In this document: positions 57,215 to 64,000 of the stretch, one piece after another
Layout of the letters: every line of letters begins with the position of its first letter
Numbering within the stretch: the first letter of the stretch is position 1
Source of the DNA: RGDT01 sp964630925
GTDB taxonomy: Bacteria; Planctomycetota; Planctomycetia; Gemmatales; Gemmataceae
Assembly (NCBI GenBank): GCA_964630925.1
Contig: CAZVZK010000004.1
Span: forward strand, 62,001-126,000
DNA length: 64,000 nt
Direction of reading: 5' to 3'
The notes under the pieces: model-generated
The model's input: the letters and a program-made list of their open reading frames with translations, nothing else
What the model was told of the DNA's origin: nothing
Database searches by the model: none
Position numbers and translations under genes: made by a program

Positions 57215-57658
57215 TCAATCTTTGTCGCCCTCGTCGATGTCGTCGTAAGCATCGGCTGGGTGAAAGTGTGTGTCTTCAAGATCCTCAACGGCATAGAGCC
57301 CCGTGGGGCGGTCCCAGTCCGCGAATGGGGGCATGCCAGTCTCTGGGACGTTCGTGAGGTAGTGCCCTTCTTCGATCACGAGTGTCCTTACCTCGTCCCA
57401 CTGGCGGAAGGGCGTATCGGGGATCGGTTGGCCGTGCTCGTCGCGCGGGGAGTCGCGCGGTACCGGGAACGGCTCGGTGTACTTCGGCCGGCGTGGCCAG
57501 CGATCAACCCACCAGTACGGCGCGAACATGTGCGAAATCCGCACGATGCTCCCGTGCCCCGCGAGGACGCGGCGGTGGGCCTCGTCCCAGGTCATCCGCC
57601 CGCCACGCCGCCGGGCCCGCACCAGCTCGCGCCACTCGGCCACCGCGCCGTAGGTCAC
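57215..57658 (-). CDS. Hypothetical protein, 147 aa
   Basis: The frame runs to a GTG at 57658 with no good ribosome-binding site, or an ATG 63 nt later (MTWDEAHRRVLAGHGSIV); either is possible. Notable features are an aromatic cluster (HMFAPYWWVDRWPRRPKY) and a strongly acidic C-terminus (DAYDDIDEGDKD). I do not recognise a family. The stop is 9 nt from the convergent amidohydrolase gene and lies just outside the 617-bp repeat. Confidence 0.6.
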   Translation of the reverse strand: MTYGAVAEWRELVRARRRGGRMTWDEAHRRVLAGHGSIVRISHMFAPYWWVDRWPRRPKYTEPFPVPRDSPRDEHGQPIPDTPFRQWDEVRTLVIEEGHYLTNVPETGMPPFADWDRPTGLYAVEDLEDTHFHPADAYDDIDEGDKD

Positions 57659-57807
57659 GGCGAGGACCGAACATAGGAGCCAGAAGAGGGCAACGCCCCC
57701 GAGTATCTAGGAACCACATGGGCGCCCTCCCCTTCTGACTGATACCGGCCTGCCGCGGCCAGCCGGCCCGTGCCAGGATACATTTCGGGGCAGTGGGAGG
57801 GTATGGC

Positions 57808-58692
57808 ATGGCGGAAGAGAACCCGTATGACCGGGCCAGCCGTCCGCTCGCCCGCCTGGCGGGCGTCAAGTTGGTCTGTTGGCTGGCGGGCACCCCGGAG
57901 GAGTCGGTGCGTCTCGTTCGGCCCCTGGAGACGAAGCTCACGGTGCCCGGCTACCCCGAACGCATCCCCGACGTGCTGTGGCACGTCACGCGCGAGGACC
58001 GCCACGGAGAGCCGTGGGCCGCCCTCATCGAGATCCAGACCGTACCAGACCCGCTGATGCCCGGCCGCCTGCTCGTCGAGTCGGGCCTGATCTGGCTCCA
58101 GGAGAAGCCGACGCCCCTCCCCGGAGACCGATTCTCGATCCTCCCCCTGGTCATCAACCTGACCGGCAGGGGCGACACGGTCCGCCGCATGGAGTGGGCG
58201 GCGGGCAGGGGCATTCAGGTGGGGCCGTTCGAGTGGAACGTGCAAGAGGAGGAGGCCGCCGCGGTGTTGGCCGCCGTGGAGCGCGGCGCGGCCCCGATGG
58301 CGGTGCTGGCGTGGATTCCGCTGATGAAAGGCGGCGGCGATGCTGGTATCATCGCGGAGTGGCAGCGGCTGGCGCAGGCCGAGCCGGACGCCGAGGTCCG
58401 GGCGGCCCTGCGGCTGACCCGCGTGTTCGCCGAGCTGGCCGGGTGCACGCCAGCCTGGGAGAAGACGCTGGAGGGATTCGACATGGGGCGTTCCGCTGTG
58501 ATGGACGGTTGGATGGCCGAGGCCCAGGCGGAGGCCTTGCGCAATGTCCTACTAGCGCGGTTCGGGCCGATGCCTTCTGACCTGACGGAGAAGTTGGCCA
58601 AGGCCCGCTCGCTCGATGACGTGCGCAAATGGGCCAGCGATGTCGCCCTCGCGCAGTCGCTCGACGACTTCCGCCAGAGGTCGGGCCTCTGA
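57808..58692 (+). CDS. PD-(D/E)xK nuclease-like protein (Rpn/transposase-like family)
   Basis: 294 aa from the ATG at 57808, preceded by GGGAGG; the longer frame adds five residues. The motif ALIEIQTVPDP (about residue 72) fits the E-x-Q type of PD-(D/E)xK nuclease found in Rpn recombination-promoting nucleases and related proteins annotated as transposase-like. Further matches are the LIWLQEKPTPLPG region and the charged ARSLDDVRKWASDVALAQSL C-terminus. No helix-turn-helix is evident. It is flanked by the two copies of the 617-bp direct repeat, one upstream and one downstream. Family assignment is tentative. Confidence 0.65.
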   Translation: MAEENPYDRASRPLARLAGVKLVCWLAGTPEESVRLVRPLETKLTVPGYPERIPDVLWHVTREDRHGEPWAALIEIQTVPDPLMPGRLLVESGLIWLQEKPTPLPGDRFSILPLVINLTGRGDTVRRMEWAAGRGIQVGPFEWNVQEEEAAAVLAAVERGAAPMAVLAWIPLMKGGGDAGIIAEWQRLAQAEPDAEVRAALRLTRVFAELAGCTPAWEKTLEGFDMGRSAVMDGWMAEAQAEALRNVLLARFGPMPSDLTEKLAKARSLDDVRKWASDVALAQSLDDFRQRSGL

Positions 58693-58791
58693 CGGCATTG
58701 CCTCGGGTGAGGCGGCGCGGCGCCATCCTGCCACCTTTCTGGTAGATTCCCTTCTGCCCGCCCACACAGCCCACCACCCGAGGTGTTCGGC

Positions 58792-59432
58792 ATGTCCGAC
58801 AACACCATCCACCCCGGCGGGGGCTGGCCCTGTCGCGTGAGATCCCGGTGCTGTTCGCCGGCCACCGCGCCGACGACCTGCGCACGGCCCTCCGCCTGGC
58901 CGACGAGTTCAAGCTCGACGCCCGCCTCGAGCTGGCGACGGAGGCGTACCTGATGGCCGACCTCCTCGAGCGGGTCAAGGTGCCGCTGGTGCTGCACCCG
59001 ACGATGCAGCGCATCGGCAGCGGCGAGACCATCCACTCGCAGTCGGCCAGTGCCTACTACCTGTCCCGCAGGAAGATCCCCTTCGCCATCGGCACCGGCT
59101 TCGAGGGCTACGTCCCCAAGACGCGCGTCCTGCGCCACGAGGCCGCGATGGCCGCCGCCAACGGCCTGGGCGTCGATGACGCCCTGGAGGCGATCACGCT
59201 GCGTGCGGCGAAGTTGCTCGGCATCGACGGGACGCACGGCAGCCTGGCGGCGGGGAAGGCCGCCGACCTCGTGCTGTACGACGGCGACTGCTTCGAGCAC
59301 GCCACCCACGTCACCCACACGATCCTCGGCGGCCGCGTCGTGTGGGACCGGCCGGAGTACCTGAAGCTGCCGCTCGCCCGCCGCGCGATCCCGCTGGCCG
59401 GCGCCGGCGTGGGGTGCTGCCTCGAGTGGTGA
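58792..59432 (+). pseudogene. Broken gene start joined to a duplicated amidohydrolase fragment
   Basis: ATGTCCGACAACACC at 58792 follows a GAGGTG site and would encode MSDNTIHPGG, the start of an unknown gene. At 58824 the sequence switches to the 617-bp duplicate of the amidohydrolase 3' end. In the frame of the new start the duplicate is read out of register. The duplicate keeps its own open frame (ATG-like CTG region from 58848 to a stop at 59432, 194 aa) identical to the C-terminus of the protein at 54648, but without the metal-binding half. Both parts are likely non-functional. Confidence 0.7.
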
Positions 59433-59440
59433 GCCGCGGC
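58824..59440 (+). repeat. 617-bp direct repeat, copy 2
   Basis: Copy of 56598-57214. The segment contains the C-terminal 203 codons of the amidohydrolase including its stop and a few following bases. It is inserted between a truncated gene start and a noncoding spacer. Identity by hand appears complete, so the event is recent, or the copy is an assembly artefact. Confidence 0.85.
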
Positions 59441-59546
59441 CATTACGCCGGCGCCACACCCGACAACGCCCACCCCCGGCACCGCCCCTCGCCGCCCCGA
59501 TACCGGCCGGGGTACAATCTCGTGTGGCCCGCCCCCGAGCCTCACC

Positions 59547-60158
59547 ATGGACATCGACGAACGCACCGCCGCCCTCCTCGCCCGCATCCGCGCCGGCCGC
59601 CGCGAGGCCCTGGGCGAGCTGTTCGAATTGCACCGCGAACGCCTCTGGCGCATGCTCCACGTCCGCCTCGACCCCCGCCTGGCCGGCCGCCTCTCCCTCG
59701 ACGACGTGCTGCAAGAGGCCTTCTTCGACATCTCCGCCCGCATCCACGAGCACCTCGCCGACCCCGCCGTCCCCTTCTACGTCTGGCTCCGCTTCCTCGT
59801 CCTCCAACGCCTCCAGATGATCCACCGCGCCCACCTCGGCGCCGCCTGCCGCGACGTGTCCGCCGAGGTCCCCCTCGCCGGCCCCGCCTCCCCCGACTCC
59901 ATGGCCGGGCAATTCGTCGGTCACATGACCTCGCCCAGCCAGGCCGCCATGCGCCACGAATTGCAGGAACGCCTCCGCGCCGCCCTCGCCGACATGGCCC
60001 CCCTCGACCGCGAGGTCCTCGCCCTCCGCCACTTCGAGGAGATGAGCAACGAGGAGACCGCCCGCGCCCTGGGCATCACCCCCGACGCCGCCAGCAAACG
60101 CCACGTCCGCGCCCTCGTCCGCCTGCGCGAGGCGCTGGGCGACATCAGCCTGGCTTGA
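59547..60158 (+). CDS. ECF sigma factor, planctomycete type (second)
   Basis: 203 aa. Region 2 is seen in LSLDDVLQEAFFDISARIHEHL and VWLRFLVLQRLQMIHRAHLG, and region 4 in MAPLDREVLALRHFEEMSNEETARALGI with the TPDAASKRHVRALVRLREAL helix-turn-helix. It is a member of the same kinase-linked ECF class as the factor at 39915, but is longer between the regions. The kinase gene starts about 10 nt after the stop. The two sigma-kinase pairs are alike in design but not in sequence, so they probably read different signals. Confidence 0.95.
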   Translation: MDIDERTAALLARIRAGRREALGELFELHRERLWRMLHVRLDPRLAGRLSLDDVLQEAFFDISARIHEHLADPAVPFYVWLRFLVLQRLQMIHRAHLGAACRDVSAEVPLAGPASPDSMAGQFVGHMTSPSQAAMRHELQERLRAALADMAPLDREVLALRHFEEMSNEETARALGITPDAASKRHVRALVRLREALGDISLA

Positions 60159-60168
60159 GGTGACACCC

Positions 60169-62910
60169 GTGGAAACCGTCGACGTCCTGGCCGAGGAGTT
60201 CGCCCGCCGCCTCCGCGCCGGCGAGGCGCCCCCCATCGAGGACTTCGTCCGCCGCTGCCCCCAGCGCGCCGAAGAGGTCCGCGCCGCCCTCCACGCCGTC
60301 CTCCTCATGGAACGCATGAAGCCCCGCCGCCAGCCCGACGGCATGCCCCCCCGCCTCGGCGAGTTCCGTCTCATCCGCGAGCTGGGCCGCGGCGGCATGG
60401 GCGTCGTCTACGAGGCCGAGCAGGAGGGCCTCGGACGCCGCGTCGCCCTCAAGGTCCTCGCCCACCACCTCGTCGCCGACGGGCGCATGCGCGAACGCTT
60501 CCGCCGCGAGGCCCAGGCCGCCGCACGCCTCCACCACACCAACATCGTCCCCGTCTTCGGCTCCGGCGAGGACGCCGGACACTGCTTCTACGTCATGCAG
60601 CTCATCCACGGCCAGGGCCTCGACCGGGTCATCGCCGGCGAGCGGGGCCTCCCCACCTCCCCGCAGACCGACGGCCCCGGCCCACGCCGCCCCCGCCCCG
60701 ACGACACCCCCGCCCCCGCCCCGACACCCGACTTCCATCAGGCCGCCCGCGTCGCCGCCCAGGCCGCCGACGCCCTCGCCCACGCCCACGCCCTGGGCGT
60801 CCTGCACCGCGACATCAAGCCCTCCAACATCCTCCTCGACGGCCTCGGCACCGCCTGGGTCACGGACTTCGGCGTCGCCAAGATCGCCGACGAGGGGGGC
60901 ATCACCCGCTCCGGCGACCTCGTAGGCACACTCCGCTACATGCCCCCCGAACGCTTCAACGGCGAGTCCGACGCCCGCGGCGACGTGTACAGCCTCGGCG
61001 TCACCCTCTTCGAGCTGGCCACCCGCCAGCCCGCCTTCCCCCCCGCCCCCGCCCAGCAGCTCATCCAGGCCGTCACCCACGACGGCATCACCCCCCCACG
61101 CCAGGCCTGCCCCTCCATCCCCGCCGACCTCGAGACCATCATCCTCAAGGCCGCGGCCCGCGAGCCCGCCCAGCGGTACCAGTCCGCCGCCGCCCTCGCC
61201 CACGACCTCCGCCGCTTCCTCGACGGCCGCCCCGTCCTCGCCCGCCGCGCCGGCCCCGCCGAACAGGCCTGGCGCTGGTGCCGCCGCAACCCCGCCCTGG
61301 CCGGCTCCCTCGCCGCCGCCGCCCTCCTCATGCTCGCCGTCACCGCCGTCTCCGTCTGGGCCTGGGTCGTCACCGCCGCCGCCAACCGCGAGGCGGCCGA
61401 GGCCCTCAAGGCCGAGACCGAGCAGCGCGAGGCCGCCGAGAGGCAGCGCGAGAAGGTCGAGGAGACCGTCGAGATGGCCCTCGACACCCTCAACCGCACC
61501 TTCAAACGCTTCGCACCCGCCCGCCTCGTGGCCTCCGCCGCCAACGAGGACGGCGTCGAGCTGCCCGAACACCCCTCCCTCCCCCCCGAGGCCGTCGCCC
61601 TCCTCCAGGAGCTGTCCGGCGGCTACGCCCGCATCGCCGAGTCCGCCGGCAAGGTGCCGCGCCTGCGCGGCCCCGCCGCCGAGGCGTACCAGCGCCTCGG
61701 CGACGTCCGCCAGCGCCTCGGCCGCCTCGACGAGGCCGCGTCCGCCTACCGCGACGCCATCGCACTGATGGAGCAGGAGGCGGCCCCGCCCCCGGTGCGT
61801 CTGGCACGCGCCTACTCCGACCTGGGCCGCGTCCTCCGCATGACCCAGAAGACCGAAGAGGGCGAGAAGGCCCTCCGGCGCGCCGCCGCCGTGCTGGACG
61901 AGGCCGGGCCCGCCGTCTCCGCCAGGCCCGAGGCACGCTACGAGCTGGCCCGCGCCCTCTACTCCCTCGGCCAGCGCGACATGCTCCGCGGCGGACCGCC
62001 CAAGGACGGCGGCAAGCGCGGCCCGCCGGGCGACCGGGGCAAGGGCTGGCCCTTCGGCAAGATGGACGGCCCCCCCGAGAGGAAGGGCGGCGGCCCGCCG
62101 CGCCCCCCCGAGATCGCCCGGGCCATGACCCTCCTCGAACGCCTCGCCGACGACCACCCCGCCGTCCCCGAGTACAAGCACCTCCTGGCGTGCTGCTGCC
62201 GCGAGACCGGCCGCGACGGCCGCCTCCGTGGCGTCGGCCTGATGCGCGAGCTGGTCAGCGATTACCCCAGGGTGCCCGATTACGTCCTCGACCTGTGCGA
62301 GGCCCTGGCCGGCGGCCAAATCGGCGGCCCCGCCGGCGGCCCCCCCGGCCCGCCCTGGGGGATCAAGGCCGGCCCGTCCGAGGACCGCGGCGCCGAGCTG
62401 CGCGAGGCCGTCCGCCTCTCCGACGCCCTCGCGAAGCAGTACCCCAACGTGCCGGACTACCGCGCCGCCCACGCACGCTACCTCGACCAGCTCGGCCTCC
62501 ATCTCCGCCGCACCGGCACCCCGGAGGAGGTCGAGAAGGCCCACCGCGCGGCCTTCGAGGAGCAGTCCGCCCTCGTCCAGAGCCACCCCGACGTGCCCGC
62601 CTACCAGTTCTGGCTCAGCCTCTTCGAACGCTCCTACGGCAGGGCCCTGGCCGGCCGCGGCGAGCAGAGCGCCGCCGTCACGCGCCTGCGCTCCGCCATC
62701 ACCCGCGCCGAGACGCTGCTGAAGAAGGACGCGCGCCTCGGCGGGGTGCGCCCCTTCCTGGGCATGGCCTACGACGACCTCGCCGACGCCCTCTCCGCGG
62801 CCGGCAAGCCCGACGAGGCCGCCGACGCCGAGAAGAAATCCAGGGAGTACGGCGGCCGTCCGGGCGGCTTCCGCGGCAAGGGCGGCTTCGGCAAGGGGCC
62901 ACGGGGATGA
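60169..62910 (+). CDS. Membrane Ser/Thr kinase with TPR region, partner of ECF sigma (second)
   Basis: 913 aa from the GTG at 60169, preceded by GAGGTG overlapping the sigma stop; an in-frame GTG at 60160 is possible. The kinase domain (about 68-340) has GRGGMGVVYEA, VALKVLAH, HRDIKPSNILL, intact DFGVAKI and GTLRYMPPERF, with a Pro-rich insert at about 165-190. A transmembrane helix (about 380-402) is followed by a coiled coil (AEALKAETEQREAAERQREK) and TPR-like repeats with Gly-Pro-rich inserts. The likely role is sensing outside the cytoplasm and phosphorylating the ECF sigma factor just upstream. That link is inferred from gene order. Confidence 0.93.
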   Translation: METVDVLAEEFARRLRAGEAPPIEDFVRRCPQRAEEVRAALHAVLLMERMKPRRQPDGMPPRLGEFRLIRELGRGGMGVVYEAEQEGLGRRVALKVLAHHLVADGRMRERFRREAQAAARLHHTNIVPVFGSGEDAGHCFYVMQLIHGQGLDRVIAGERGLPTSPQTDGPGPRRPRPDDTPAPAPTPDFHQAARVAAQAADALAHAHALGVLHRDIKPSNILLDGLGTAWVTDFGVAKIADEGGITRSGDLVGTLRYMPPERFNGESDARGDVYSLGVTLFELATRQPAFPPAPAQQLIQAVTHDGITPPRQACPSIPADLETIILKAAAREPAQRYQSAAALAHDLRRFLDGRPVLARRAGPAEQAWRWCRRNPALAGSLAAAALLMLAVTAVSVWAWVVTAAANREAAEALKAETEQREAAERQREKVEETVEMALDTLNRTFKRFAPARLVASAANEDGVELPEHPSLPPEAVALLQELSGGYARIAESAGKVPRLRGPAAEAYQRLGDVRQRLGRLDEAASAYRDAIALMEQEAAPPPVRLARAYSDLGRVLRMTQKTEEGEKALRRAAAVLDEAGPAVSARPEARYELARALYSLGQRDMLRGGPPKDGGKRGPPGDRGKGWPFGKMDGPPERKGGGPPRPPEIARAMTLLERLADDHPAVPEYKHLLACCCRETGRDGRLRGVGLMRELVSDYPRVPDYVLDLCEALAGGQIGGPAGGPPGPPWGIKAGPSEDRGAELREAVRLSDALAKQYPNVPDYRAAHARYLDQLGLHLRRTGTPEEVEKAHRAAFEEQSALVQSHPDVPAYQFWLSLFERSYGRALAGRGEQSAAVTRLRSAITRAETLLKKDARLGGVRPFLGMAYDDLADALSAAGKPDEAADAEKKSREYGGRPGGFRGKGGFGKGPRG

Positions 62911-62917
62911 GGCGGGC

Positions 62918-62937
62918 GGCCCCGCGTAAGCGGGCCG
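62918..62937. repeat. Short GC hairpin repeat, copy 2
   Basis: GGCCCCGCGTAAGCGGGCCG, the same as the sequence at 54566 except A for G in the loop. It lies 8 nt after the stop of the kinase gene and 75 nt before the recQ stop, so it could act as a bidirectional terminator stem, though no T-run follows. Confidence 0.55.
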
Positions 62938-63011
62938 TGTCTTGTCTTCGGATCAGGCGAGCGGGCCCGTCAGGGGTCCGAGTCATGGAGCGTCGGCACG
63001 AGCCTTCGCCG

Positions 63012-64000
63012 TCAGCCCGCCGGCGTCTTGGTGCCCCCCAACTTCGCCAGCGCCGCCAGCAACGCCGGCCCGTAGTCGCGCAGCTTGTTCTCCCCCACCC
63101 CCCGGATCGCCCCCAGCTCGGCCGCCGTGCGTGGCCGGCGGCGGGCGATCTCACGCAGCGTGTCGTCGCTGAACACCAGGTAGTTCGCCTTGATGCCGCG
63201 CTCGATGGCCAGGTTCCGCCGCCACTGCCGCAGCAGCTCGAACACCGCCGGATCGACCCCCTCCCAGGCGATCTCGGCCACCTGCGCCTTGACCGGCCGC
63301 TCGCCCTTCTTCCGCCGCACCAGCCGCACCAACCGCACCGAGCGCTGCCCGCGCATCACCTCCCACGAGGCGTCATTCAGCCGCAGCTTCGGGTACTCAT
63401 CATCCGTCTGCACCAGGGCCCCCTGCCCGATGAGCTGGTGGACCCAGTCGCGCAGGTCCTGCTCCGAGTGGGCCGCCAGGATGCCGAACGTCGTCAGCTT
63501 CTCGTGCCCCCACTTCTTCACGTTGTCGGCCGGCTTGCCGCGCACCACGTTGATGACGTGCCCGACCCCGAAGTTCTCCTTCACCCGCGCGACGCACGAC
63601 AGCAGCTTCTGGGCCACGGTGATCGTCTCCGGCACCTCCTCGAAGTCGCCCAGGCACAGGTCGCACGCCCCGCACGCCGGCCCGTTGTACGGCTGCCCGA
63701 AATACTCCACGAGCGCCTTGTGCCGGCACGCCGCCCCGCGCGCGTACCGGTCCATGTCCTCCAGATGCCGCAGGATGCCCGGCAGGAACGACTTGTCGGA
63801 GCCGAGGGCCTCCTCCGCCGACTTCTGCATCACCGACTTCCACCACACCACGTCGCCGCCCGAGTAGAGGAGCACGCACTCCGCCTCCAGGCCGTCGCGG
63901 CCCGCCCGGCCCGTCTCCTGCTGGTAATGCTCCAGCGACTTGGGCAGCCCGACGTGCAACACGAACCGCACGTTCGAGCGGTCGATGCCCATGCCGAAGG
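63012..64000 (-). CDS. recQ: ATP-dependent DNA helicase RecQ, 3' part
   Basis: The gene continues beyond the right edge; 329 codons are visible. The N-terminal edge holds motif VI (QQETGRAGRDG). The zinc-binding part follows with ACRHKALVEYF and GACDLC (four cysteines), then the winged-helix RQC region (VGHVINVVRGKP, FGILAAHSEQDLRDWVHQL) and a C-terminal HRDC domain (RQWRRNLAIERGIKAN and AAELGAIRGVGENKLRDYG). RecQ unwinds DNA during recombination repair. It is a housekeeping protein, and a single HRDC domain is the standard bacterial arrangement. The start and the first helicase motifs are outside the window. Confidence 0.96.
   Translation of the reverse strand, partial: FGMGIDRSNVRFVLHVGLPKSLEHYQQETGRAGRDGLEAECVLLYSGGDVVWWKSVMQKSAEEALGSDKSFLPGILRHLEDMDRYARGAACRHKALVEYFGQPYNGPACGACDLCLGDFEEVPETITVAQKLLSCVARVKENFGVGHVINVVRGKPADNVKKWGHEKLTTFGILAAHSEQDLRDWVHQLIGQGALVQTDDEYPKLRLNDASWEVMRGQRSVRLVRLVRRKKGERPVKAQVAEIAWEGVDPAVFELLRQWRRNLAIERGIKANYLVFSDDTLREIARRRPRTAAELGAIRGVGENKLRDYGPALLAALAKLGGTKTPAG

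Noticed and set aside
58215..60398. Minus-strand open frame of 727 codons across the duplicate and sigma genes
   Set aside because: It is antisense to several supported genes and is Gly-Arg-rich without motifs.
60145..62586. Minus-strand open frame of 813 codons across the second sigma-kinase pair
   Set aside because: It is a Gly-Val-rich antisense shadow of a supported kinase gene.
1..64000. tRNA, rRNA or complete insertion-sequence genes
   Set aside because: I found no cloverleaf-type sequence, rRNA segment or transposase with inverted ends in the parts I could read. A covariance-model search would be decisive.

Overview
The window is very GC-rich, densely coded on both strands, and looks like chromosomal DNA of a planctomycete, most likely of the Gemmataceae. 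The evidence is the family content: Hanks-type Ser/Thr kinases paired with ECF sigma factors, a BBP7-type outer-membrane barrel, a PEP-CTERM protein, tandem-domain amidohydrolases, Uma2 nucleases, a TPR-CHAT protein, and two members of a family I associate with Gemmata-like genomes (C-terminal HVRGCWALD motif). This assignment is inference from gene families; there is no rRNA gene here. I see no tRNA, rRNA, CRISPR array or complete insertion sequence.

Layout. 0-6.4 kb: histidine phosphatase, kinase with four PAS domains, secreted protein, a sulfatase-fold protein with degenerate active-site motifs, and a 91-residue protein made almost wholly of IxxNQxx heptads. 6.4-22.2 kb: kinase, a three-domain amidohydrolase, a U32 peptidase carrying an in-frame palindromic insertion, hisB, TPR-CHAT protein, S41 protease with a beta-propeller partner, and a 50-aa lipoprotein. 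22.4-35.2 kb: a type VI secretion-type locus on the minus strand (tssG, tssF, tssE, tagJ/impE, two tssC paralogues, tssB, tssA), ending in a TssB-TssC fusion that lacks the N-terminus of TssB and the C-terminus of TssC. Divergent from it is a membrane kinase with a C-terminal formylglycine-generating-enzyme-like domain, which looks like PpkA and TagR joined in one chain. The membrane complex, ATPase, tube and spike genes (tssJ/K/L/M, clpV, hcp, vgrG) are not in the window.

35-51.4 kb: PEP-CTERM protein, BBP7 barrel, small secreted and zinc-ribbon proteins, Uma2 nuclease, an ECF sigma-kinase pair, two tandem SmpA-like proteins, a methyltransferase, a beta-propeller, csrA with its own terminator, an exported Ppx/GppA-like protein and an alpha/beta hydrolase. 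51.4-54.6 kb is sparsely coded (DUF1801, small membrane proteins, one Gemmata-family protein). 54.6-64 kb: a two-domain amidohydrolase whose last 617 bp reappear, apparently unchanged, 2.2 kb downstream beyond a nuclease-like gene; then a second ECF sigma-kinase pair and the 3' part of recQ running off the right edge.

The genes form several separate functional sets: a contractile-sheath locus with a likely phosphorylation switch, two one-cistron-apart sigma-kinase signalling units, a periplasmic hydrolase set, and housekeeping genes (hisB, recQ, csrA). Repeats are frequent in spacers. Three of the four widest gaps between the genes from the TssB-TssC fusion to tssG hold hairpin or tandem repeats, and one hairpin sits inside a coding sequence.
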